The notes: generated by a model from the letters alone, not told the origin. A stretch of 44,140 bases of DNA from RGIG2041 sp045578865 (GCA_045578865.1 JAZNLB010000031.1:1-44140), one strand, 5' to 3'; positions 22,823-31,500 are shown, numbered from the stretch's first letter. Numbers and translations: made by a program.

Positions 22823-23221
22823 ATGCGTGCAGCAGAGTTGTTGGCTGGAAAAGATATCAGACCTTCCGTATTGCGTATTGCGGTATTGGAGTATTTGATG
22901 CAAACGAAGGTGCATCCGACGATTGAGGAAATTTATCATGCCTTGCATCCTAAGATACCGACGCTTTCAAAAACCTCGGTATACAACATCACAAAGCTTT
23001 TGACGGAGAAGGGGCTTGCGAAAGCAATTACGATTGACGATAAACAAATTCGATACGATGCTGATGTATCCATGCACGGACACTTTAAATGTGAGCGTTG
23101 CGGTCGTGTTTTAGATTTTTCTTTAACCGGTATCAGCGATGGTGCGCTGGACGGATTTTGCATCAAAACCAAAGAGGTTTATTATGCAGGCGTGTGTAAA
23201 CATTGTCTGACAGATAAATAA
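22823..23221 (+). CDS. perR: Peroxide-responsive Fur-family repressor PerR
   Basis: 132 residues from ATG 22823 (GGTGA upstream); ATG 22817 is also possible. The winged HTH contains TLSKTSVYNITKLL. The regulatory metal ligands known from Bacillus PerR are all present: H31 (VHPT), D79, H85 and H87 (MHGH), and D98 in VLDF. Asp rather than Glu at the last position favours PerR over Fur. The structural zinc site C90–C93/C125–C128 is complete. Histidine oxidation by peroxide with Fe bound would release DNA. It precedes rubrerythrin by 27 bases and has a PerR-box-like palindrome in its own promoter region. Confidence 0.92.
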   Translation: MRAAELLAGKDIRPSVLRIAVLEYLMQTKVHPTIEEIYHALHPKIPTLSKTSVYNITKLLTEKGLAKAITIDDKQIRYDADVSMHGHFKCERCGRVLDFSLTGISDGALDGFCIKTKEVYYAGVCKHCLTDK

Positions 23222-23248
23222 AAATTAAAATAAAAGGAGATAAGGATT

Positions 23249-23836
23249 ATGAAAAAGTTTGTGTGTGGAGTATGTGGTTATGTTCATGAGGGAGAAGCAG
23301 CACCGGAAAAGTGCCCGGTGTGTAAGGTGCCGGCAGAGAAGTTTAAGGAAATGGTAGAAGGTGCAGCGCTTGCCGCAGAGCACGAGTACGGTGTATATGC
23401 AAAGACCGTAAAGAACAATCCGGATATTTCCGAAGAAGATAAGAAGTATATCTTTGAGCAGCTTATGGCGAATTTCAACGGAGAGTGTGCAGAGGTAGGC
23501 ATGTATCTTTGCATGGCAAGAATTGCACACAGAGAGGGCTACCCGGAAGTAGGTCTTTACTGGGAGAAGGCGGCTTACGAAGAAGCAGAGCACGCAGCTA
23601 AGTTTGCTGAACTTTTAGGCGAGGACCTCGAGCCGAACATGAAGGCGACTACGAAGGATAACCTCCGCTGGAGAGTGGACTGCGAATACGGTGCAACCCA
23701 GGGTAAGTTTGATCTCGCAGCTTGTGCAAAGAAAAATGGTCTGGATGCTATCCATGACACTGTGCATGAAATGGCGCGCGACGAAGCTCGGCACGGCAGA
23801 GGTTTAGAAGGTCTCTTAAACCGCTATTTTAAATAA
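23249..23836 (+). CDS. rbr: Reverse rubrerythrin (N-terminal rubredoxin domain)
   Basis: 195 residues. The rubredoxin-type iron site comes first (C6-V-C9 and C22-V-C25, CGVCGY...CPVC), then the diiron four-helix domain (about 50–195) with repeated E...E..H motifs: NFNGECAEVGMY, YEEAEHAAKFAELLG and DEARHGRGLEGLL. Classical rubrerythrins have the reverse order. This form is an NADH-linked peroxide and oxygen reductase of clostridia, induced by PerR. It has a good AAAGGAG site and is probably co-transcribed with perR and bfd. Confidence 0.94.
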   Translation: MKKFVCGVCGYVHEGEAAPEKCPVCKVPAEKFKEMVEGAALAAEHEYGVYAKTVKNNPDISEEDKKYIFEQLMANFNGECAEVGMYLCMARIAHREGYPEVGLYWEKAAYEEAEHAAKFAELLGEDLEPNMKATTKDNLRWRVDCEYGATQGKFDLAACAKKNGLDAIHDTVHEMARDEARHGRGLEGLLNRYFK

Positions 23837-23888
23837 AAAAATCAAGGACTGCCTTTGGACAGTCCGTACATAAAGAGGAGGATTTATC

Positions 23889-24095
23889 ATGGTAGAAAAT
23901 TACATGGTTTGTAATTGCAAACAGGTAAGCTATAATAATATTGCAGATGCACTTCATAACCTTACAAAATTTGAAGATGTTTTAGACGCATTCAAAAGCG
24001 TACAAGAGGTAACTTCTTGTTCAACAGGTTGTGGAGGATGTCATCAGAAGGTTTTGGATGTAATATCTGAAATTATGAATGGAGCACGAGCGTAA
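23889..24095 (+). CDS. BFD-like [2Fe-2S] protein
   Basis: 68 residues with C8-x-C10 and C44/C48/C51 (TSCSTGCGGC). This matches the bacterioferritin-associated ferredoxin fold, in which CxC and CxxC hold a [2Fe-2S] cluster; the extra Cys makes the exact ligand set uncertain. It is the third gene after perR and rbr, 52 bases after rbr with a short hairpin (GGACTG/CAGTCC) between. It could pass electrons to the rubrerythrin or mobilise iron. A strong hairpin follows at 24155. Confidence 0.85.
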   Translation: MVENYMVCNCKQVSYNNIADALHNLTKFEDVLDAFKSVQEVTSCSTGCGGCHQKVLDVISEIMNGARA

Positions 24096-24154
24096 TTCAA
24101 TACTGAAAAAATGCAAGGGTTCAGTTTGAAATGGCGTATCTTTCAAAAAAACAT

Positions 24155-24183
24155 AATGCAGCAGGCGATAAGCCTGCTGCATT
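24155..24183 (+). terminator. Hairpin after the BFD gene
   Basis: AATGCAGCAGGC-GATAA-GCCTGCTGCATT, a perfect 12-bp stem followed by GTTTAAG; it probably ends the perR operon despite the weak T-run. Confidence 0.7.
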
Positions 24184-24292
24184 GTTTAAGTTAGTGACAG
24201 GAGTAAACAAGAGTACCTTTGTTAATTCTTTTGCGCTTTCAGGCTTGTTTTGCATAGAAGAATGACTTTTGTAAAATTTTTGCCAAAAGTTA

Positions 24293-24321
24293 TTGACAAA
24301 TCTATTATTTTGGCATATAAT
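24293..24321 (+). promoter_or_regulatory. Perfect-consensus promoter of the T-box leader
   Basis: TTGACA (24293–24298), 17-base spacer, TATAAT (24316–24321). Transcription should start near 24328. Confidence 0.9.
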
Positions 24322-24327
24322 AAAACA

Positions 24328-24604
24328 AATTTGAATATCACAAAGAACGACTGTGAAGAGGACGGTCGGATTGTGTGGCCTTAAGAGAGTTGCCGGATGG
24401 TGCGAGGCAATGGCAAAACTTTCCAATGACTTATCACCTCTGAGTCGGAGGACCGAAAGCAAGAAGCAAGTAGACTCCTTCCGTAATGCTGCGTAAAGGC
24501 AAAGGGCTTGTTAGAGCTCGGAAAGTGACGGAAAATTTTTCCGTAATTTGAGTGGTACCGCGGGTTGATTAACTCGTCTCAAAGTTTTTGAGACGGGTTT
24601 TTTG
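24328..24604 (+). ncRNA. T-box riboswitch leader, probable isoleucine specifier (ATC)
   Basis: The T-box sequence GAGTGGTACCGCGG (24550–24563) is followed by a terminator at 24572–24604. Stem I can be folded: CGACT (24348–24352) pairs AGTCG (24443–24447), then a kink-turn (GTGAA against TG), then GAGG (24358–24361) pairs CCTC (24437–24440). Higher up is AGAGAG-TTGCC-GGATGGTGCGA-GGCAA, the conserved AG-bulge and distal loop pair. The internal loop just above CCTC reads TTATCA, putting ATC (24433–24435) before the conserved purine, as in known specifiers. That codon is isoleucine. The TGGT of the T-box would pair a tRNA ending ACCA, compatible with discriminator A. Uncharged tRNA would favour read-through into the synthetase gene. 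Confidence 0.9.
24572..24604 (+). terminator. T-box-controlled terminator
   Basis: ACTCGTCTCAAA-GTT-TTTGAGACGGGT (24572–24598) followed by a T-run; it competes with the antiterminator formed by the T-box. Confidence 0.9.
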
Positions 24605-24659
24605 TTTTATTCAAATTCGTAAGCAAAATTATGGTACGAAAATGAAAGGAGACAAAACA

Positions 24660-26960
24660 ATGGATTACAGTTTAAAAGAAGTTGCCGGCAGAATTGTAGA
24701 ACTGCGTGAAGCCAAAGGTTTCAGTCAAGAAGAACTGGCAAAACTTACGGGTGTATCGCTTGAGGATTACAAGGTTTTGGAACAGGGTGAAACGGATTTT
24801 AGTTTTACATTTATCTACAAATGTGCCAAGGCCTGTGGTGTTGAAGTTGTAGATTTGCTGGAGGGTACAAGTACAACGCTTACATCCTTTGCAATCACCA
24901 GAAAAGGCGAAGGCCTTAAGATTTTAAAGAAGCATGGCGTGGAGTACAACAATCTTGCGCCGAAATTCAAAGAAAAACTTGCAGAGCCGTTCCTCGTTAA
25001 GTTTCCGTATATAGAAGAGGAGCAAAACGCACCGATTAAGCTCAGTTCGCATAAAGGGCAGGAATTTGATGTAATCGTTAAAGGTGCGCTTAAAGTGCAG
25101 GTAGGCAATCATATAGATATTTTGCATGAAGGCGATTCTATTTTCTATAACAGTACGATTCCGCACGGCATGGTTGCGGCATCCGAGGGCGGTTGTGAAT
25201 TCCATGCAGTTGTATTGAATCCGCAAGACGGACAGGTCAGCGAAGCGTATCCGGAAACGCCGTATAACGCAGAAAAATCGGAAGTGAAAAAGACGAATTC
25301 CAAAACGGTTGCGAAGAAATTTATCGAATCATCTTACGATGAAAATGGTGTATTTAACGGCATTACCTTTAAAAATGAAGATAAATTTAACTTTGCTTTT
25401 GACTGCGTGGATGCAGTTGCGGAAAAAAGTCCGGACAAACTTGCGATGATGTGGGTTGCAAATGATAAAACAGACCGTCGTTTTACTTTCAGCGATATGA
25501 AAAAGTATTCCGCCAAGACGGCAAATTACTTTGAGTCGCTTGGTATCAAAAAGGGCGATACGGTTATGCTGGTGCTGAAAAGACACTATCAGTTCTGGTT
25601 TAGCATGCTTGCACTTCATAAAATCGGCGCTATCGCAATTCCGGCGACCAATCAGCTTGTAGAACACGATTTTGAATACAGATATAAGGCAGCCAAAGTG
25701 AAAGCAATCGTTTGTACCGCAGATGGTGATGTATCGACGGAGGCAGAAAAAGCAGCAGCGCAGTTTCCGGGCATGATAAAAATTTTAGTCGGCGGAAAAA
25801 AGGAAGGCTGGAATGATTTTAATGTGGAAATAGAGCGTTTTAGCACACACTATAAGCGTACGGAAAATACGCCGTGCGGTGATGCGCCGATGCTCATGCT
25901 CTTTACATCAGGTACAACGGGTTATCCGCGCATTGCGACACATTCGTATAAATACGCGCTCGGTCATTACCCGACTGCAAAGCATTGGCACAATGTAAAT
26001 CCGAACGGCTTACATTTCACGATTTCCGATACCGGTTGGGGCAAAGCGCTTTGGGGCAAACTTTATGGTCAGTGGCTCTGTGAAGCGGGCATATTTACTT
26101 ATGACTTTGACAGATTCCGTTCAGAAGATATCCTGCCGATGTTTGCAAAATACAACATCACGACTTTTTGTGCACCTCCGACCATGTACAGATTCTTTAT
26201 CAAAGAAGATTTGTCCAAGTATGACCTATCTTCTATCGAGTATGCGACAACGGCGGGCGAGGCGCTGAATCCCGAGGTGTTCAATCAGTTTAAAAAGGCG
26301 ACCGGGCTTACAATCATGGAAGGCTTCGGGCAGACAGAAACAACACTTTCTATTGCAAACTTTGTAGGCTCGACGCCGAAAATCGGTTCTATGGGCAGAC
26401 CGAGTCCGCTTTATGATGTTGTGGTTTTGGATCCGGACGGCAACGAGTGTAAGACAGGTGATGCGGGTGAAATCTGTATCCGCACCAAAGAAGGCGTGCC
26501 TTGCGGTCTTTTTACCGGCTACTATTTAGATGAAGAGAAGACAAATGAGGCATGGCATGACGGATTCTATCATACGGGCGATCAGGCTACAATGGACGAA
26601 GACGGATACCTGTGGTATGTAGGCAGAATTGATGATGTTATCAAGTCTTCCGGCTACCGTATCGGACCTTTTGAAATCGAAAGTGTTATCATGGAACTTC
26701 CGTATGTACTGGAATGTGCGATCACGCCGGTACCGGATGAAGTACGCGGTCAGATTGTAAAAGCGACTATCGTACTTGTTAAGGGAAAAGAGGGTACGGA
26801 TGCACTCAAGAAGGAAATTCAGGAATATGTAAAGACGCATACTGCGCCATATAAATATCCGAGAATTGTGGAATTCGTTGACGAACTGCCGAAAACAATC
26901 AGCGGTAAGGTAAGACGCGTGGAAATCCGCAAGACCGACATGGAAAAGATGAAGAAATAA
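24660..26960 (+). CDS. XRE–cupin–acyl-CoA synthetase fusion (medium-chain acyl-CoA synthetase-like)
   Basis: 766 residues from ATG 24660 (AAAGGAG upstream); an earlier in-frame start lies inside the terminator. Residues 6–66 form an XRE helix-turn-helix (RIVELREAKGFSQEELAKLTG), about 105–190 a cupin (HEGDSIFYNSTIPHG), and 240–766 an AMP-forming acyl-CoA ligase. Ligase motifs are LFTSGTTG (414–421), GFGQTE (555–560), YHTGD (637–641), GRIDDVIKSSGYRIGP and catalytic K750 in ISGK. The middle (SDTGWGKALWGKLYGQW, APPTMYR, TAGEALNPEV) matches medium-chain synthetases of the ACSM/MACS type rather than acetate-specific Acs. An Ile-type T-box controls it, so the substrate may be 2-methylbutyrate or propionate feeding isoleucine synthesis (inference). 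A strong terminator ends this single-gene unit. Confidence 0.9.
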   Translation: MDYSLKEVAGRIVELREAKGFSQEELAKLTGVSLEDYKVLEQGETDFSFTFIYKCAKACGVEVVDLLEGTSTTLTSFAITRKGEGLKILKKHGVEYNNLAPKFKEKLAEPFLVKFPYIEEEQNAPIKLSSHKGQEFDVIVKGALKVQVGNHIDILHEGDSIFYNSTIPHGMVAASEGGCEFHAVVLNPQDGQVSEAYPETPYNAEKSEVKKTNSKTVAKKFIESSYDENGVFNGITFKNEDKFNFAFDCVDAVAEKSPDKLAMMWVANDKTDRRFTFSDMKKYSAKTANYFESLGIKKGDTVMLVLKRHYQFWFSMLALHKIGAIAIPATNQLVEHDFEYRYKAAKVKAIVCTADGDVSTEAEKAAAQFPGMIKILVGGKKEGWNDFNVEIERFSTHYKRTENTPCGDAPMLMLFTSGTTGYPRIATHSYKYALGHYPTAKHWHNVNPNGLHFTISDTGWGKALWGKLYGQWLCEAGIFTYDFDRFRSEDILPMFAKYNITTFCAPPTMYRFFIKEDLSKYDLSSIEYATTAGEALNPEVFNQFKKATGLTIMEGFGQTETTLSIANFVGSTPKIGSMGRPSPLYDVVVLDPDGNECKTGDAGEICIRTKEGVPCGLFTGYYLDEEKTNEAWHDGFYHTGDQATMDEDGYLWYVGRIDDVIKSSGYRIGPFEIESVIMELPYVLECAITPVPDEVRGQIVKATIVLVKGKEGTDALKKEIQEYVKTHTAPYKYPRIVEFVDELPKTISGKVRRVEIRKTDMEKMKK

Positions 26961-26963
26961 GAT

Positions 26964-27002
26964 AAAAAGACGAGCGTTACATAAGAAACGCTCGTCTTTT
27001 TT
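26964..27002. terminator. Terminator after the synthetase fusion
   Basis: AAAAAGACGAGCGTT (26964–26978) pairs with AACGCTCGTCTTTTT (from 26987), followed by more Ts. Confidence 0.93.
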
Positions 27003-27119
27003 CGTGAAGATTGTATATTTTGAAGGCGCCTTTCCTAATCACCATTATTTCGTTTTGTTTTGAAAACGGAGTTGTGTGACTGCAGCACCAGCGTAGGAAG
27101 AGAAGAATTATGGAAACAG

Positions 27120-27148
27120 TTGTTTTTTTACACACAATATGGTACAAT
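27120..27148 (+). promoter_or_regulatory. Promoter of the DUF896–MFS operon
   Basis: TTGTTT (27120–27125), 17-base spacer, TACAAT (27143–27148), 40 bases before the first start. Confidence 0.6.
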
Positions 27149-27188
27149 ATCCAAAACGAAACACACAAAAAGGTAACGGAGAAGAGAA

Positions 27189-27404
27189 ATGGACAAAAAA
27201 ATGATTGAGCGCATAAACGCGCTTGCAAGAAAATCGAGAGAAGAAGGCTTAACAGAAGAAGAAAAGCAAGAACAAGCCAACCTGCGTGCACAGTACATTG
27301 CGGCGTTTCGAGCAGGTACGGAGCAGACACTTCAAAGTGTGCGTATTGTGGACAAAGATGGAAATAAAACGCCGCTTAGCAAAAAGCAAACCCCTTTTTC
27401 GTAA
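27189..27404 (+). CDS. DUF896 (YnzC-like) small cytosolic protein
   Basis: 71 residues. The N-terminal 45 match the family: IERINALARKSREEGLTEEE, then LRAQYIAAFRAG, two helices forming a coiled hairpin. The charged tail (VRIVDKDGNKTPL) is also typical. The function is unknown; in Bacillus the YnzC relative lies in an SOS-controlled operon, but I see no LexA site here. It is followed after 24 bases by an MFS transporter and probably shares its transcript. Confidence 0.85.
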   Translation: MDKKMIERINALARKSREEGLTEEEKQEQANLRAQYIAAFRAGTEQTLQSVRIVDKDGNKTPLSKKQTPFS

Positions 27405-27428
27405 GCGGTACGCAATGAGGGCATGCTT

Positions 27429-28631
27429 ATGAGGTATAAGACAACGAGGTGGGGGTGTTATATCGCGCTGTTTACGCAGGCGGTAGTCAACAACCTTGCG
27501 CCTGTACTGTTTGCAATTTTTCAAGACAATTATCATATTTCGTTTGAGAGTTTGGGCAGGCTTGTGCTGGCTAATTTTTGCGTACAACTGCTTACGGATT
27601 TACTTGCTGTACGCTATGCCGAAAAAATTGGTATTCGCCGTTGCATGGTGTTGTCTCACCTGCTCAGTGCGGTGGGGCTGGTGTCGATGGCCATTTTGCC
27701 GACTATTCTGAGCAGTCCATACCTTGGTCTGACGATATCGACTGTGCTTTACGCCGTAGGCGGTGGTTTAAATGAAGTGTTGGCAAGTCCGATTTTAGAG
27801 ACACTGCCCGCAAAATCCAAGTCGGCATCCATGAGTCTTTTACATTCGTTTTACTGTTGGGGGCAGGTATTTGTTGTTCTGTTTTCCACGCTGTATTTAA
27901 AACTGTTTTCTTCGGGCGACTGGCGACTTTTGCCGATAGTGTGGGCGGTTGTTCCGCTGGTGAATATGTTTATTTTTCTGCGCGTACCCATGCTGCCGCT
28001 GATAAAGGACGGCAAAGGGTTGTCTGCAAAAGAACTTTTTTTACAAAGACGGTTTTATATATTTTTGATTATCATGTTGTGCGCAGGGGCATCGGAGCTT
28101 TGTATGGCGCAGTGGGCGTCTTTGTTTGCACAAAGAGGTTTGGGTGTAGATAAGTTTTTCGGTGATTTGGCTGGCCCGTGTCTGTTTGCCGTATTTATGG
28201 GAATAGGCCGTGTGACAACAAGTGTCATCGGAGAACGGGCAAGCGTGCGAAAACAACTTTTGCTTTCTGCCTCGGCTTGCGTGGTGTGCTATCTTGTGGC
28301 GGCGCTTGCACAAAATGCGGCGCTTTCGCTTGCCGCTTGTGCGTTGTGCGGTGTTACGGTTGCAGTTTTGTGGCCTGCAACCTATTCATACGCAAGCCGA
28401 TCTTTTCCGCAAGGTGGTACAGTGCTTTTTGGATTACTGGCGATGTCGGGAGATATGGGCTGTTCGCTCGGTCCATGGCTGACGGGACTGGTAGCCGATT
28501 TGGTGCAGACCGGTGCATTGGCGGCAAATACTGCACAGATTGCTTTGCGTTCGGGTTTGCTTGCTGGTGCGATTTTTCCGCTCTTGATGGTTTTGTGCTT
28601 AGTGTTTGCCATGAAAGAAAAAAAGAATTAA
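27429..28631 (+). CDS. MFS transporter
   Basis: About 400 residues from ATG 27429, 7 bases after GAGGG; ATG 27423 is too close. About 12 hydrophobic helices are visible with a long central loop (IKDGKGLSAKELFLQRR) dividing the two halves. The N-half has the A-like loop AVRYAEKIGIRRCM. LLHSFYCWGQV and GGGLNEVLASPILE resemble sugar-proton symporters of the FHS (fucose permease) branch, but the substrate cannot be fixed. It is in an operon with DUF896. Confidence 0.85.
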   Translation: MRYKTTRWGCYIALFTQAVVNNLAPVLFAIFQDNYHISFESLGRLVLANFCVQLLTDLLAVRYAEKIGIRRCMVLSHLLSAVGLVSMAILPTILSSPYLGLTISTVLYAVGGGLNEVLASPILETLPAKSKSASMSLLHSFYCWGQVFVVLFSTLYLKLFSSGDWRLLPIVWAVVPLVNMFIFLRVPMLPLIKDGKGLSAKELFLQRRFYIFLIIMLCAGASELCMAQWASLFAQRGLGVDKFFGDLAGPCLFAVFMGIGRVTTSVIGERASVRKQLLLSASACVVCYLVAALAQNAALSLAACALCGVTVAVLWPATYSYASRSFPQGGTVLFGLLAMSGDMGCSLGPWLTGLVADLVQTGALAANTAQIALRSGLLAGAIFPLLMVLCLVFAMKEKKN

Positions 28632-28663
28632 AAAAGTCCTTATCCAATGGATAAGGACTTTTT
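28631..28663. terminator. Bidirectional terminator between MFS and metY genes
   Basis: AAAAAGTCCTTATCC-AAT-GGATAAGGACTTTTT, a perfect 15-bp stem. Confidence 0.94.
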
Positions 28664-28665
28664 CA

Positions 28666-29931
28666 TTAGCACTGTTCGAGTGCTTGTTCAAGGTCTTCTA
28701 TGATGTCATCCAGATTTTCAATACCGACGGACAGACGAATCAGACCCGGCGCAACACCGCCTGCAATCAGTTGTTCTTCCGTAAGTTGACGATGTGTGGA
28801 ACTTGCCGGATGCAGTACACAGGTGCGGATGTCCGCTACATGCACAAGAAGCGAAATCATTTTCAGTGAGTCTATAAACTTCGCACCGGCATCTCTGCCG
28901 CCTTTTATGGTGAAGGCGATAACGCCGCTACAGCCCTTCGGCAGATACTTCTCGGCACGCTCTTTGTATGGATTTGCTTCCAGTGTCGGATAAGAAACGG
29001 TTTCTACCTTCGGGTGTTTGGAAAGGAATTGCGCTACCTTTTCCGCATTGCGGCAATGGCGGTCCATACGCACGGGCAAGGTTTCAATACCTTGGTTAAT
29101 TAAGAATGCACCGAACGCACTCTGGCAAGCGCCGAGGTCACGCATAAGCTGCACGCGCGCTTTTACAATGTAAGCCATTTCACCGAAATCCTTTGTGTAT
29201 ACAACTCCATGGTAGGATTCATCCGGCTCAGTAAATTCGGGGTAATTTCCGTTTGTCCAGTCAAATTTACCGGAGTCAATAATTACACCGCCGGTTTGCA
29301 GAGCATGTCCATCTAAGTATTTTGTAGTGGAATGCACTACGATATCTGCGCCGAACTCAATCGGACGGCAAAGATACGGAGTAGCAAATGTATTATCTAC
29401 TATGAGTGGCAGGTTGTGCTTATGTGCAAAGTTTGCAAAACGCTCGATGTCAAATACGCAAATGGTCGGGTTGGAAATGGTTTCGCCAAACACGGCTTTT
29501 GTATTCGGACGAAGTGCCGCTTCCAGTTCTTCGTCACTTGCGTCGTTGTCCACGAAGGTTACTTCTATGCCGAGTTTTTTTAGCGTTACGGCAAACAGAT
29601 TGAGTGTGCCGCCGTAAATGGCAGAGGAACTGATGAAGTGGTCACCGCTGCCCAAAATATTTAATAAAGACAGGGTAGAGGCAGCCTGACCGGAGGAGGT
29701 GCAAAGTGCACCTACGCCGCCTTCCAGCGCTGCAATTTTCTTTTCCACCGCATCGACAGTCGGGTTTGCGAGTCTGGAGTAGAAAAAGCCGTTTTCCGTT
29801 AAGTCAAACAGTTTTGCCACCTGCTCGGTGGATTCGTACTTAAAAGTTGTACTCTGATAAATCGGCAGAGTCTGTGCTTCGCCGTTTTTCGGAGTATACC
29901 CCTCATAAAGACATTTAGATTCAAATTTCAT
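28666..29931 (-). CDS. metY: O-acetylhomoserine sulfhydrylase-like PLP enzyme (Cys/Met metabolism)
   Basis: 421 residues of the Cys/Met metabolism PLP family. The PLP Lys lies in VVHSTTKYLDGH, and TSSGQAASTLSLLNI, SRLANPTVDAVEKKIAALEGG and the late RLSVGIENLDDIIEDLEQAL tail are as in O-acetylhomoserine sulfhydrylases, which are longer than cystathionine gamma-synthases (about 380 residues). It would make homocysteine from O-acetylhomoserine and sulfide. ATG 29931 has AAAGGAAG upstream. A methionine gamma-lyase-like activity is the main alternative. Homocysteine is also the product of the nearby luxS, transcribed the other way. I see no SAM riboswitch in the short leader. Confidence 0.85.
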   Translation of the reverse strand: MKFESKCLYEGYTPKNGEAQTLPIYQSTTFKYESTEQVAKLFDLTENGFFYSRLANPTVDAVEKKIAALEGGVGALCTSSGQAASTLSLLNILGSGDHFISSSAIYGGTLNLFAVTLKKLGIEVTFVDNDASDEELEAALRPNTKAVFGETISNPTICVFDIERFANFAHKHNLPLIVDNTFATPYLCRPIEFGADIVVHSTTKYLDGHALQTGGVIIDSGKFDWTNGNYPEFTEPDESYHGVVYTKDFGEMAYIVKARVQLMRDLGACQSAFGAFLINQGIETLPVRMDRHCRNAEKVAQFLSKHPKVETVSYPTLEANPYKERAEKYLPKGCSGVIAFTIKGGRDAGAKFIDSLKMISLLVHVADIRTCVLHPASSTHRQLTEEQLIAGGVAPGLIRLSVGIENLDDIIEDLEQALEQC

Positions 29932-30038
29932 TTCTATACTTCCTTTCGGTTTACGATGCTGCTGTATGATATATTAAAGTATTATTTTAATGTTTGCACC
30001 ATAGCGAATGATTTTTTTTCTTTGCATAGCAAAACATC

Positions 30039-31388
30039 TTAGCCGAGTAAATCGCTGATTAAATCTGCGAGAGCTTGGGCACGCGTCTGTAAAAATGTGC
30101 GGTCGTCGCCTTCAAGCATTACGCGTACCACGGGTTCTGTACCGGATGGGCGAATGAGTACGCGCCCCTTGCCGCCTAAATCTGCTTCGAGTTTGCGGAT
30201 TTCATTTTGTACGGTTTCATTCGTGCTAAGTAAAGGTTTGTTTTCATTTTTAACACGGGCATTGACTAAAACTTGCGGGAAAACCGTCATGATTTTGCGA
30301 AGTTCGGAAAGTTTTTTCTTGGTTTTCTGCATTACGGATAACAATAACAATGCAGAAATCAAACCATCGCCCGTTGTATTTTTATCTAAATAAATGATAT
30401 GACCTGATTCTTCGCCACCGAGGGTATAATCGCAGTTGCACATTTCTTCAAGCACATAACGGTCGCCGACAGCGGTTTGCACCGTTTGTATTCCGTTTTC
30501 TTTTGCTGCGATAAAGAACCCCAAATTGCTCATAACGGTGGCAACCACTGTATCTTTTTTGAGCTGCCCGTTCGCTTTTAAGTGTGCGGCGATGATGAGC
30601 ATAATCTCGTCACCGGTCAATGGTGAGCCTGTCTCATCTACTGCGAGCATTCGATCTGCATCACCGTCAAAGGCTATGCCGATATCGTAGCAGCCTTTTT
30701 CTTTGACATATTTACCGAGAGCATCTATGTGTGTTGATCCGCATCCGTTATTTATATTGATGCCGTCAGGTGTGTTATAAAGCACATCCGTTTGTGCACC
30801 CAGCATTGAAAGCGCTTCGGGTGCGGCAAGATAGTTTGCACCGTTTGCACAGTCGAGTGCAATGTGCATACCGTCTAACCGACAATCGATGCTGCTTTTG
30901 GCAAATGCGATATAATCCTGCGTTGCATCCGTTTTGTGCGTCATTTGGCCGACTGCGTCGTGCGATGGAAATTCCGGATAACTTTCGTTTCGAATCACAG
31001 CTTCGATCTCATCTTCCAAAGCATCGCTTAATTTGTAACCATTTCCATCGAAAAATTTAATCCCGTTGTATTCAAATGGATTGTGTGATGCGGAAATCAT
31101 TACGCCCGCATCCGCTTTGTAGTGGCGCACGAGAAGAGCCACTGCCGGCGTGGGAATTACACCGAGGGAAACTACACTTGCGCCTGTGGAGCAAATACCT
31201 GCACAAAGTGCACATTCGAGCATTGTGCCCGAAATGCGTGTATCTCTGCCGACCAGAAGCGTCGGCTTGTGTGCAAGTGACTTGGTGAGTACCAAAGCCC
31301 CCGCTCTGCCGAGCGCAAAGGCCAAATCTGCCGTCAATTCTTTGTTCGCAACGCCGCGAACACCGTCTGTTCCAAACATTCTTTGCAT
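30039..31388 (-). CDS. glmM: Phosphoglucosamine mutase
   Basis: 449 residues. It interconverts glucosamine-6-phosphate and glucosamine-1-phosphate for peptidoglycan precursors. Visible are FGTDGVRG at the start, the phospho-Ser loop GVMISASHNPFEYNG, the metal loop FDGDADRM, the sugar loop GGEESGH and the phosphate-binding end RPSGTEPVVRVM. GlmM-type spacing and length separate it from phosphomannomutase. ATG 31388 has AGGTGGTG 7 bases upstream. It is a single gene, divergent from luxS. Confidence 0.95.
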   Translation of the reverse strand: MQRMFGTDGVRGVANKELTADLAFALGRAGALVLTKSLAHKPTLLVGRDTRISGTMLECALCAGICSTGASVVSLGVIPTPAVALLVRHYKADAGVMISASHNPFEYNGIKFFDGNGYKLSDALEDEIEAVIRNESYPEFPSHDAVGQMTHKTDATQDYIAFAKSSIDCRLDGMHIALDCANGANYLAAPEALSMLGAQTDVLYNTPDGININNGCGSTHIDALGKYVKEKGCYDIGIAFDGDADRMLAVDETGSPLTGDEIMLIIAAHLKANGQLKKDTVVATVMSNLGFFIAAKENGIQTVQTAVGDRYVLEEMCNCDYTLGGEESGHIIYLDKNTTGDGLISALLLLSVMQKTKKKLSELRKIMTVFPQVLVNARVKNENKPLLSTNETVQNEIRKLEADLGGKGRVLIRPSGTEPVVRVMLEGDDRTFLQTRAQALADLISDLLG

Positions 31389-31460
31389 AAATAAACACCA
31401 CCTATATAAAAATGTAAAAACTGCGCCTCAAAACGCAGAGATTATTAAGACTTAAGATAT

Positions 31461-31489
31461 ATTATACTACATAAATTGGAATTTTACAA
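31461..31489 (-). promoter_or_regulatory. Promoter of glmM
   Basis: Minus strand: TTGTAA (31484–31489), 17-base spacer, TATAAT (31461–31466). Confidence 0.7.
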
Positions 31490-31500
31490 TGTTTTTTTGC

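Noticed and set aside
24121..24462. 113-codon minus-strand frame over the T-box leader
   Set aside because: The region is explained by a hairpin, promoter and T-box on the plus strand.
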